NCBI GenBank assembly: GCA_963700255.1
Contig: CAVOWW010000024.1
Span: 270,048-334,047 of the forward strand
DNA: 64,000 nt
Source: UBA10649 sp963700255
Lineage (GTDB): Bacteria > Actinomycetota > Actinomycetes > S36-B12
Direction: 5' to 3'
The position numbers were made by a program, and so were the translations under genes. The notes beneath the pieces are model-generated. The model saw only the letters and a list, made by a program, of their open reading frames with translations. It ran no database searches and was not told the DNA's origin. Below are positions 33,184 to 40,370 of this stretch, one piece after another. How positions within the stretch are numbered: the first letter of the stretch is position 1; each line of letters starts with the position of its first letter.

Positions 33184-34077
33184 ATGCGCGCCACCGACTC
33201 CCTTGGGCAGGTCCTCTCGGGCGGCCGGCGGTCGTTCTCCTTCGAGCTCTTCCCGCCCAAGACCGATGAGGGCGAACGGATGCTGTGGCAGACGGTGCGC
33301 GAGATCGAGGCCCTCAAGCCCACCTTCGTGTCGGTGACCTACGGCGCGGGCGGCACCACCCAGGACCGGACCGTGCGCCTGACCGGCCAGATCGCCCAGG
33401 ACACGACGCTCACGCCTGTGGCGCATCTCACCTGCGTCGGGGCCAGCCGCGACCAGCTGCGCGATGTCGTCGGGCAGTACGCAGCCGAGGGCGTCAACAC
33501 GATGCTGGCCCTGCGTGGAGACCCCCCGACCGGCCTCGACACGCCGTGGCAGCCGCATCCCGGCGGCCTCGACCACGCCGTGCAGCTGGTCGAGCTGATC
33601 CGCTCCCTCGGCACCTTCAGCGTCGGCGTGGCCGCCTTCCCCGAGGGTCACCCCGAGTCGACCGACCTGCAGCAGGACGCCCGGGTGCTGGCCATGAAGC
33701 AGCAGGCGGGCGCGGAGTTCGCCATCACGCAGCTGTTCTTCCGCGTCGAGGACTACGAGCGGCTCGTCCACATGGCGGCGGCCGAGGGCTGCACCATGCC
33801 GATCGTGCCCGGGATCATGCCCGTGACGAACGTGGCGCAGATCCAGCGCTTCGCCGCCCTCTCCGGCGCCGCCTTCCCCGCGGCTCTGGCGGACCGGTTC
33901 CACGCGGTCGCCGACGATGCGGATGCGGTCGTGAGCCTCGGCATCGAGGTCGCGACCGACATGTGCCAGCGGCTGCTGGACATCGGTGCCCCGGGCCTGC
34001 ACTTCTACACGCTCAACCGCTCGCACTCCACGATCGAGGTGTACGAGGCGCTCGGCCTCGGCGCGTCCACCGGCTAG
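33184..34077 (+). CDS. metF: Methylenetetrahydrofolate reductase
   Basis: A 297-residue flavoprotein reducing 5,10-methylene-THF to 5-methyl-THF for methionine synthesis. The N-terminal FSFELFPPKTDEGE (about 20-33, catalytic Glu), VSVTYGAGGTT (about 50), HLTCVG (about 85) and LRGDPP (about 115) blocks are those of the family, and the C-terminal GLHFYTLNRS ends the barrel. The start is set by the TANNNT box. It is followed after 17 bp by the antiporter gene, perhaps cotranscribed. Confidence 0.94.
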   Translation: MRATDSLGQVLSGGRRSFSFELFPPKTDEGERMLWQTVREIEALKPTFVSVTYGAGGTTQDRTVRLTGQIAQDTTLTPVAHLTCVGASRDQLRDVVGQYAAEGVNTMLALRGDPPTGLDTPWQPHPGGLDHAVQLVELIRSLGTFSVGVAAFPEGHPESTDLQQDARVLAMKQQAGAEFAITQLFFRVEDYERLVHMAAAEGCTMPIVPGIMPVTNVAQIQRFAALSGAAFPAALADRFHAVADDADAVVSLGIEVATDMCQRLLDIGAPGLHFYTLNRSHSTIEVYEALGLGASTG

Positions 34078-34094
34078 TTGCAGCGGCGGATGCG

Positions 34095-35585
34095 ATGACG
34101 CTCGAGGAACTTGCACCTGTGCTGCTCGTCGGCGCGGCGATCGTCCTCGTGTCCATCCTCGGGGTGCGCCTCGCGGGCCGCCTCGGGGTGCCCGGCCTGC
34201 TCCTGTACCTCCTCCTGGGGCTGCTGCTCGGGACGTTCTTCCCGGCAATGGACCTGCAGGATGCCGAGCTCGCCACGGTGCTGGGCTACTCGGCGCTCGT
34301 CCTGATCCTCGCGCAGGGCGGCCTCACGACCCGGATGTCGCAGCTGCGACCCGTGATGTGGCCGGCGATCACGCTGGCCTCGGTCGGCGTCGGCGTGAGC
34401 ATTGCCGTCGTCGCCGTCCCCCTCGTCCTCCTCCTCGACGTGTCGGCCCAGAACGCGATCCTCATCGGGGCGGTGCTGGCCGCGACGGATGCCGCGGCCG
34501 TCTTCTCGGTGATGAGGCGGATGCGCATCTCAACACGCGTCCGGACCCTCCTCGAGGCGGAGGCGGGCTTCAACGATGCACCCGTGGTGGTCCTCGTGTC
34601 GGTGGTCGCCAGCGGGGCGTTCGACTCGACGCCGTACTGGCAGATCCCCGTCATCGTCCTCGCGGAGCTCGTCGGAGGTGCGGTCGTCGGCATCGGCGTC
34701 GGGTACCTCGCCCGCTGGCTCCTGCCCCGACTGGCACTGCCGGCGGTCGGCCTGTACCCGATCGCGGCACTCGCCCTGCTCGTGGGGGCGTATGGACTGG
34801 CCGACGTCATCCACGTCTCCGGCTTCCTCGCCGTGTACGTGGCTGCCGTGCTCATCGGTTCGACGGCACGCCTTCCGCACCGCCGGTCGATCATCGGCTT
34901 CGCCGACGGGCTGGCCTGGATCGCGGAGATCGGGCTGTTCGTGATGCTGGGTGCACTGGCCGAGGTCTCCCGGCTGCCCCAGGCGATTCCCCTCGCGCTC
35001 GCGGTCTGCGCGATCCTCGTCTTCGTGGCCCGGCCGCTGGCGACGGTCGTGTCGCTCGTCCCGTTCCGGCTGCCCTGGCAGACGATCGCCTTCACGTCCG
35101 TCGCGGGACTGCGCGGCGCGGTGCCGATCGTGTTCGCGGCCATCCCGCTGGGGCTCGGCGTGCCCGGCGCGCGGCTCGTGTTCGACGTCACGCTCATCGT
35201 CGTGCTGATCCTCATGCTCGTGCAGATGCCGATCCTGAAGCGGGTGGGCCTGCGACTCGGCGTGGTGAAGGCGGACGAGGCCGTCGAGCTCGAGCTGGAG
35301 AGCGCGCCCCTCGATGGCATGCAGGCTCAAGTGCTCGGCATCGAGGTGCCCGCAGGGTCAGGCCTCGTCGGCACGTTCGTCAACGAGATCGGCCTGCCGG
35401 ACGGGGCGGTGGTGTCGCTCATCGTGCGCGGCGGAGTGGCGATCGCGCCAGACGCGAACACCAGGATCCGCGCAGGTGACCAGGTCCTCATCGTGACCAC
35501 CGAGGAGGCGCGCGATGCCACAGAGCAGCGCATCCGCGACGTCGTTCAGCGGGGCCGTCTCGCGCGCTGGTTCGAGCAGCGCTGA
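34095..35585 (+). CDS. CPA1-family potassium/proton antiporter with TrkA-C domain
   Basis: A 496-residue transporter with 12-13 membrane helices in the first 400 residues. The conserved ion-site region is VLAATDAAAVFSVMRR (about 131-146) followed by EAEAGFNDAPVVVLV (about 155-169), where the ND pair is the cation-binding motif. The C-terminal 85 residues (VLGIEVPAGSGLVGTFVNEIGLP...DQVLIV) form a TrkA-C (RCK_C) regulatory domain, as in NhaP2/CvrA potassium exporters that bind nucleotides. ATG 34095 is chosen from the hydrophobic N-terminus. It converges on the next minus gene. Confidence 0.9.
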   Translation: MTLEELAPVLLVGAAIVLVSILGVRLAGRLGVPGLLLYLLLGLLLGTFFPAMDLQDAELATVLGYSALVLILAQGGLTTRMSQLRPVMWPAITLASVGVGVSIAVVAVPLVLLLDVSAQNAILIGAVLAATDAAAVFSVMRRMRISTRVRTLLEAEAGFNDAPVVVLVSVVASGAFDSTPYWQIPVIVLAELVGGAVVGIGVGYLARWLLPRLALPAVGLYPIAALALLVGAYGLADVIHVSGFLAVYVAAVLIGSTARLPHRRSIIGFADGLAWIAEIGLFVMLGALAEVSRLPQAIPLALAVCAILVFVARPLATVVSLVPFRLPWQTIAFTSVAGLRGAVPIVFAAIPLGLGVPGARLVFDVTLIVVLILMLVQMPILKRVGLRLGVVKADEAVELELESAPLDGMQAQVLGIEVPAGSGLVGTFVNEIGLPDGAVVSLIVRGGVAIAPDANTRIRAGDQVLIVTTEEARDATEQRIRDVVQRGRLARWFEQR

Positions 35586-35604
35586 CGAGGAGCGAGCGAG
35601 TCCG

Positions 35605-36306
35605 TCAGAACGCCCGCACGGGTCGGACGTAGTTGGCGTAGCCCTTCTCGGTCGTCTGCAGGACGGCCTCGAGGTAGAAGTCCTGGATCCACGCCTGGTC
35701 CGGTGCGCTCTCCGACGAGCTCCAGTACCCGTGGAAGATGAACGGCCCGACCTTCTTCTCCCTCAGGAAGAGGGTGCGCAGCTCGTCCCGCGACGGGAGG
35801 TACCAGTCGGACTTGCCGCCACCACGGTAGGCGGCGGCGAGGACCGCGGCATCGATGGTGCAGACGCCCAGCATCGCCGCGGTGTTCGCCTTGCCGTCGC
35901 CGAGACCCGTCCCTTGCGTGCCGGGGATCGAGTCGACGACGTTGGAGCACCAGGTCACGTTCGGGTCGCCCTCTCGCGAGTTCCAGGTGTTCGGCGCGGC
36001 TTCGAGGTACCGACCCCACGGCTGCTGGGTGCGCGCCGCGTAGTAGACGGTCCCTCGGCCCGGGCCGGTGTCGCCCACTACGCAGGAGCCGCCCCTGGCG
36101 CACGGCTTTCGGTCCTTCCGCTCTCCCCTCTTGCACACGCCGGACTTCGCGTAGCGGGCGTATCCCGCCGCGTTGACGCACTTGACCTTCGCCGAGACGG
36201 CGGGGGCGGGTTCAGCGGCCTGGGCGGCGGGGGCGAAGCCGGTGAGGGCGCCCAGGACGAGGGCGGTGCCTGCGAGTGCAACGGGAACCGAGCGGAGCGA
36301 GCGCAT
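35605..36306 (-). CDS. Secreted DUF1566-like protein
   Basis: A 233-residue exported protein. The signal peptide is residues 1-30 (VALAGTALVLGALTGFAPAAQAA). The mature part contains several cysteines (about positions 43, 58, 69, 75) and the sequence KSDWYLPSRDELRTLF, then GYWSSSESAPDQAWIQDF and the closing ANYVRPVRAF, which is the C-type-lectin-like DUF1566 pattern seen in surface and adhesin-like proteins. Its ligand is unknown. Divergent or head-to-tail promoters could not be assigned; 82 bp separate it from the crtD stop. Confidence 0.82.
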   Translation of the reverse strand: MRSLRSVPVALAGTALVLGALTGFAPAAQAAEPAPAVSAKVKCVNAAGYARYAKSGVCKRGERKDRKPCARGGSCVVGDTGPGRGTVYYAARTQQPWGRYLEAAPNTWNSREGDPNVTWCSNVVDSIPGTQGTGLGDGKANTAAMLGVCTIDAAVLAAAYRGGGKSDWYLPSRDELRTLFLREKKVGPFIFHGYWSSSESAPDQAWIQDFYLEAVLQTTEKGYANYVRPVRAF

Positions 36307-36388
36307 CGGGACACCTTCCTGAGGTCAGCCCTGCGGTTGCGCACGATGGTAGGCGGCCGATGGCCGATGCACCAGACCCATCGGGACG

Positions 36389-37933
36389 TCACGACCGGGG
36401 GATGAGTCCCGCGACGATCTCGGCGCTCATGCCGACCAGTGGCAGCCCGCCCCCGGGATGCGACGAGCCGCCCACCAGGTAGAGGCCGGGGATCGGGGAC
36501 TGGTTGGCGGGCCGCTGGAACGCCGCGCGTGAGCCGTTGCTCGATGTCCCGTAGATGGAGCCGCCCGGCGCGCGCGTGGCGCGCATGAGGTCGGCCGGGG
36601 TGCGGATCTCGCGCCACTCGAGGCGGTCGCGAACGTCCATGCCGCGTGCCGCGAGCGTCGCCAGGATGTGGTCGGCGTAGGACTCGGCCAGCCCGGGCAC
36701 GTCCCAGTCGATCGTTCGGTCGGTTCCATCGCCCTGGCCCCCCATGCGCCGGCTCGCGACCTCGCCGTGGCGGGGCGCGTTGACCAGCACGAACCACGCC
36801 TCGCTGTCGTCGTCCGGCCGCATCCGCGGGTCGTCGGGCGCGCAGACGTAGATCGCCGGGTCGTGAACCGGGTGCGGACGCTTGCCGAAGATGGCCTCGA
36901 ACTCCCCGTCGTAGTCGGCGGGGAACCACACGTTGTGATGCCGGAGTCCCGGCGTCCGGCCCCGTACCGCCAGCAGGAGGACGAAGCCCGAGAGCGACGG
37001 CGTGGTCTTCTGCAGGTCCTTGGCGGCGCGCTCGGCGCGCTTGTCCTCCAGGAGGTCGCCGTACACATGCTGGGCATCGGCGTTGGCGACCACGATGCCC
37101 GCCTCGATGCGCTCCCCGTCGGCGAGGGTGACGCCCACGACGTGCCCATCGGCCAGGTCGATGCGGGTCACGTCGGCGTCGTAGCGCATGGTGACGCCGC
37201 GCTCGACGCACCTCTGCGCGAGCGCGTCGGCCAGGGTGCCGAGCCCGCCGCCGAGGTGCCATGCCCCGAAGGTCTGCTCCATATAGGGGACCGTGGCCAG
37301 GACCGCCGGCGCCTTGCGGGGGTCGGATCCGGTGTACGTGGCGTACCGGTCGAGCACCTGGCGCAGGCGCCAGTCGGACAGGTACTCCTTGCCGAGGTCG
37401 CGGAGTGACGTCATCGGCGCGACCGTGCGGATGTCGTTCGGGTCCTTGGCCAGGGACAGCAGGTTGCGCCAGCCGGTGAGCGGTGACTGGAGGAAGGGCT
37501 CCCGCGTGATGCGCCACATCCGCCCGCCGCGATCGACCAGGCGTCGCCAGTCCTCCTCGGAGCTGCCCCCGAACGCCTGGCCGAAGGCGATGGCGGCCTT
37601 GGCCGGGTCGACGCCCGGCACGGTGACCGACGACCCGTCGGCGAAGTGGTAGCCGAACGCAGGCTCGACCGGCTGCAGGTCGACGGCCTCCTCGAGCGCG
37701 CCGCCGGTCTTGAGGAACAGGTCGCGGTAGACGGCGGGCAGCGTGAACAGGCTGGGGCCCGTGTCGAAGACGTAGCCGTCCCGCTCGTACCGTGCGAGCT
37801 TGCCGCCATACGTGGCGGACTGCTCGAGCACGGTCACGCGGTGCTTGCGCACGGCCAGTCGCGCAGCGACGGCCATGCCGCCGACGCCGGCGCCGATGAC
37901 GACGACGTCCGGTCGAGCGGATCCCGTGGTCAT
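36389..37933 (-). CDS. crtD: Carotenoid 3,4-desaturase-like (CrtD)
   Basis: A 514-residue CrtI-family flavoenzyme. The FAD fold is VIGAGVGGMAVAARLA (about 12-27), followed by YVFDTGPSLFTLP (about 54) and the C-terminal GLYLVGGSSHPGGGLPLVGMSAEIVAG (flavin tail). The RAPGGSIYGTSSNGSRAAFQRPAN segment near 450 is more typical of CrtD/CrtN-like enzymes than of the phytoene desaturase at 30.5 kb. CrtD introduces the C3',4' double bond next to a 1'-hydroxyl. Its start overlaps the stop of the glycosyltransferase (ATGA), making it the last gene of the cruF-cruG-crtD operon. Confidence 0.85.
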   Translation of the reverse strand: MTTGSARPDVVVIGAGVGGMAVAARLAVRKHRVTVLEQSATYGGKLARYERDGYVFDTGPSLFTLPAVYRDLFLKTGGALEEAVDLQPVEPAFGYHFADGSSVTVPGVDPAKAAIAFGQAFGGSSEEDWRRLVDRGGRMWRITREPFLQSPLTGWRNLLSLAKDPNDIRTVAPMTSLRDLGKEYLSDWRLRQVLDRYATYTGSDPRKAPAVLATVPYMEQTFGAWHLGGGLGTLADALAQRCVERGVTMRYDADVTRIDLADGHVVGVTLADGERIEAGIVVANADAQHVYGDLLEDKRAERAAKDLQKTTPSLSGFVLLLAVRGRTPGLRHHNVWFPADYDGEFEAIFGKRPHPVHDPAIYVCAPDDPRMRPDDDSEAWFVLVNAPRHGEVASRRMGGQGDGTDRTIDWDVPGLAESYADHILATLAARGMDVRDRLEWREIRTPADLMRATRAPGGSIYGTSSNGSRAAFQRPANQSPIPGLYLVGGSSHPGGGLPLVGMSAEIVAGLIPRS

Positions 37934-39093
37934 GCGGCGCCCACCGATTCAGGCCTTGGGGTCACGGGTCGACCCTTCCACGTGTTGGTGCCACGCAGGT
38001 GCCGCCGCCACGAGACGGCATTGAGCACGGCGAAGGCGGCGATCGAGGCGGGGTGCGCGAAGGAGTCCGGAATGACGCGCTCGCCGGTCCGACGAGCCAC
38101 CAGCGCCCTGCTGGTCACTCCGGCCGCGTAGCCGAGAAGGCCGATCGTGCGGGTCCGGCGTCTGGTGGCGGTGACCGCCGCCAGCGCGGGCACGACGTAG
38201 GCGGTGACCAGGAGGGCGTTCACGGCGACGGAACCGGCAGGTCCGTTGAAGGCCGACCACAGGGACTTCGCGTATCCGTCGACGACGGCCGCCGTGCCGT
38301 CGTACATCCGGCAGTCGGCCAGGTGCGATCCGTCGACCGTGGCGGCGTTCCGCCTGCTCGTCTTCACCGCACGCATGAGCGCGACATCCTCGATGACCTC
38401 GTGTCGCACGGCACCGTGCCCGTCGATGGCGGAGTAGGCCGCGGCATCGACGGCGAGCAGCTGCCCGTTGGCGGCGGACAGCGAGGGACGGTACGACGAC
38501 TCGCCCCAGCGGACCGGCATGGTCGCGGCCCACGCCCACGTGACCAGGGGCTGGACGAGGCGCTCAAGCCAGCCGTCAGCGTGCTGGAAGGGGTAGGGGG
38601 CGACGAGCGCGAGGCCCTGGTCGCGGAGCGTGGCGACCACCGCCCGGACCGCGTGCGGGCGAAGCGTGACGTCGGCGTCCACGAAGACGAGCACGGAGCC
38701 CGTGGCGCGGGCGGCCAGGCGAGCGCACGCCCAGGGCTTGCCGAGCCAGCCGTCGGGCGGCGGCTCGTCGCCTCCTCGGATGAGGACGAGCCGGCGATCG
38801 GTGGCTGCGAGGGCCTCCACGAGCTCGGCGGTGTCGTCGCCGGACCCGTCGTCGAGGACGACGACGGTCAGGTCCGGCACCCCGGTCTGGGCGAGTACCG
38901 AGCGGACCGTGGCCTCGATGTGCGCCGCCTCGTCGCGGGCGGGGATCAGCACGGTCACCGGCTCCGTGACCTCCGCGGCGTCGGGGGAGGGCGACCGGAG
39001 CAGCCGCAGGTTGACGACCGTGTGGACCGCGATGGCGCCGGCGGTCGCTGAGCCGAGCGTGACGAGCCCGGCCCCCAGCCTCGTCAGGACCAT
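37930..39093 (-). CDS. cruG: Family 2 glycosyltransferase, CruG-like (carotenoid glycosylation)
   Basis: A 387-residue GT2 enzyme: N-terminal membrane helix (residues 5-30), then the GT-A catalytic domain with LIPARDEAAHIE (about 50), VVLDDGSGDDT (about 77-87), the DxD-type VFVDADVTL (about 138) and the acceptor motif RHEVIEDVALMRAVK (about 235), then two or three C-terminal helices. Such proteins next to CruF and CrtD transfer a sugar to the 2'- or 1'-hydroxyl of myxol-type carotenoids in cyanobacteria. Sugar and acceptor here are inferred. The ATG lies 10 bp inside the end of cruF. Confidence 0.82.
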   Translation of the reverse strand: MVLTRLGAGLVTLGSATAGAIAVHTVVNLRLLRSPSPDAAEVTEPVTVLIPARDEAAHIEATVRSVLAQTGVPDLTVVVLDDGSGDDTAELVEALAATDRRLVLIRGGDEPPPDGWLGKPWACARLAARATGSVLVFVDADVTLRPHAVRAVVATLRDQGLALVAPYPFQHADGWLERLVQPLVTWAWAATMPVRWGESSYRPSLSAANGQLLAVDAAAYSAIDGHGAVRHEVIEDVALMRAVKTSRRNAATVDGSHLADCRMYDGTAAVVDGYAKSLWSAFNGPAGSVAVNALLVTAYVVPALAAVTATRRRTRTIGLLGYAAGVTSRALVARRTGERVIPDSFAHPASIAAFAVLNAVSWRRHLRGTNTWKGRPVTPRPESVGAA

Positions 39094-39887
39094 TGCGGCT
39101 GGCTCCACAGGCGCCACAGGTAGGGCACGACCACAACACCCATGCAGATGCCGCCCCAGAGCGCCACGCCCGGCCGGCCGAAGAACACGAGGTTCGCGAG
39201 CACGTTCGAGGCGAACACCCAGGCGAGCATGGTCGCGGGGACGACGTCGGACGCGCTCTTGCGGGGGAGCAGGTTCAGCAGCCACATCAGGACGATGGAT
39301 CCGAGCAGCCAGCCGAGGAAGTTCTGCATGGGGATGCCCGGGATCCCGGGCAGCTCCCACCCCGTCTCCGACCACGTCCAATAGCCCTGCCCGACCATCT
39401 GCGGGTCGAGGAACAGGTCCCACGACGCCAGCACCCAGCCGCCGATGAGCGCCGTGCCGATGACGGTGGCCGACAGGCGCTGCGCCGCCAGCAGGCACGG
39501 ATAGGCCATCATCGACCACGCCATCGGGATCACGGCCGGCACGCCGCCGATCGCCAGACCGAGCGCGTCGGAGTACTCGTAGGTCCCGAAGGGGAACGAG
39601 GTGGCCAGGCCGAGCTCCTCGATCGCCCAGCCGAACGCCAGCGTGATGGCGAGGAAGCCCCCGGTCCAGGCGGCCCCCCGGTTGAGGAAGGCATGAGTGG
39701 CGCTGGCGAGGAAGAACGTCACGACGGTCACGAGGCTGAGGGTCGTTCGGCCGGCATCGCCGACGAGGACCCACACGATCTGACCGAGGATGGTGGCGGC
39801 GGCGAAGCCCCACGGCAGGTAGCGCAGCCAACCCGAGGGACCGCCTCCACGATCGGAGTGCGGCCCGGTGTAGACCCTGACGCTCAC
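39084..39887 (-). CDS. cruF: Carotenoid 1',2'-hydratase CruF-like (DUF422)
   Basis: A 267-residue protein with about seven membrane helices. The stretches FGTYEYSDALGLAIGGVPAVIPMAW (about 100-125) and ASWDLFLDPQMVGQGYWTW (about 155) are the signature of the CruF/DUF422 family, which hydrates the C1',2' double bond of psi-ends in deinoxanthin, myxol and bacterioruberin synthesis. GTG 39887 has a TAGACT box 7 nt upstream, so this is the head of the cruF-cruG-crtD operon. The box overlaps the divergent box of the ABM gene. Confidence 0.87.
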   Translation of the reverse strand: MSVRVYTGPHSDRGGGPSGWLRYLPWGFAAATILGQIVWVLVGDAGRTTLSLVTVVTFFLASATHAFLNRGAAWTGGFLAITLAFGWAIEELGLATSFPFGTYEYSDALGLAIGGVPAVIPMAWSMMAYPCLLAAQRLSATVIGTALIGGWVLASWDLFLDPQMVGQGYWTWSETGWELPGIPGIPMQNFLGWLLGSIVLMWLLNLLPRKSASDVVPATMLAWVFASNVLANLVFFGRPGVALWGGICMGVVVVPYLWRLWSQPQWS

Positions 39888-39894
39888 GACCGCG

Positions 39895-39900
39895 AGTCTA
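39895..39900 (-). promoter_or_regulatory. -10 box, leaderless start of cruF operon
   Basis: TAGACT on the minus strand, 7 nt before GTG 39887; its last two bases are shared with the divergent box TAGGGT. Confidence 0.55.
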
Positions 39901-39904
39901 GGGT
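39899..39904 (+). promoter_or_regulatory. -10 box, leaderless start of the ABM-domain gene
   Basis: TAGGGT, 7 nt, ATG 39912. Confidence 0.5.
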
Positions 39905-39911
39905 TGCCGTC

Positions 39912-40370
39912 ATGGCACCTCGTGCGGAGATCGTCGACACCGGCTCACGCTGGGCCAGAGCAGCGCGGATCCAGGTCGCCGTGGCGAAGACACTCGTCCG
40001 GCTGAAGGCCTACGTCGAGCAGGCACAGCGCCGATCAGGGGGCCGCAGGGAAGGGGAATCACTCATGACCGTCGCCGTGATCTTCACGTCGCGCCGCACC
40101 CTCGATCATGAGGAGGAGTACTCCGTCATGGCGGCACGCATGGACGAGCTCGTGCGCGAGCAGCCGGGTTTCGTGAGCATCACCAGCGTGCGGGATCCCA
40201 GGACCCGCGAGGGGATCACCGTGGCGTGCTTCATCGACGAGGACGCGGTGAGAGCATGGCGGCAGCAGCCGGAGCATGCGGAGGCCCAGCGCAGGGGCAT
40301 CGCCGACTTCTACGAGGAGTACCACGTGACCGTCGCCAACGTCGCGCGAGAGTACGGGTCGCGTTCGTGA
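39912..40370 (+). CDS. Antibiotic-biosynthesis-monooxygenase (ABM) domain protein
   Basis: The C-terminal 101 residues (from ATG 40065) are a dimeric ferredoxin-like ABM domain: VAVIFTSRRTLDHEEEYSVMAARMDELVREQPGFVSI, then TVACFIDEDAVRAWR and HVTVANVAREYG. Family members include small monooxygenases and haem-degrading enzymes; substrate is unknown. A leaderless-type box points to ATG 39912, giving 152 residues with a 51-residue basic extension, while GGGAAGGGG 8 nt before ATG 40065 points to the short form. Both may be made. The stop overlaps the next start (GTGA), so the secreted protein downstream is probably coupled. Confidence 0.75.
   Translation: MAPRAEIVDTGSRWARAARIQVAVAKTLVRLKAYVEQAQRRSGGRREGESLMTVAVIFTSRRTLDHEEEYSVMAARMDELVREQPGFVSITSVRDPRTREGITVACFIDEDAVRAWRQQPEHAEAQRRGIADFYEEYHVTVANVAREYGSRS

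Noticed and set aside
27310..39887. C50 carotenoid elongase (CrtEb/LbtBC/LyeJ) in the clusters
   Set aside because: No UbiA-type prenyltransferase with its two Asp-rich motifs is present in the window.
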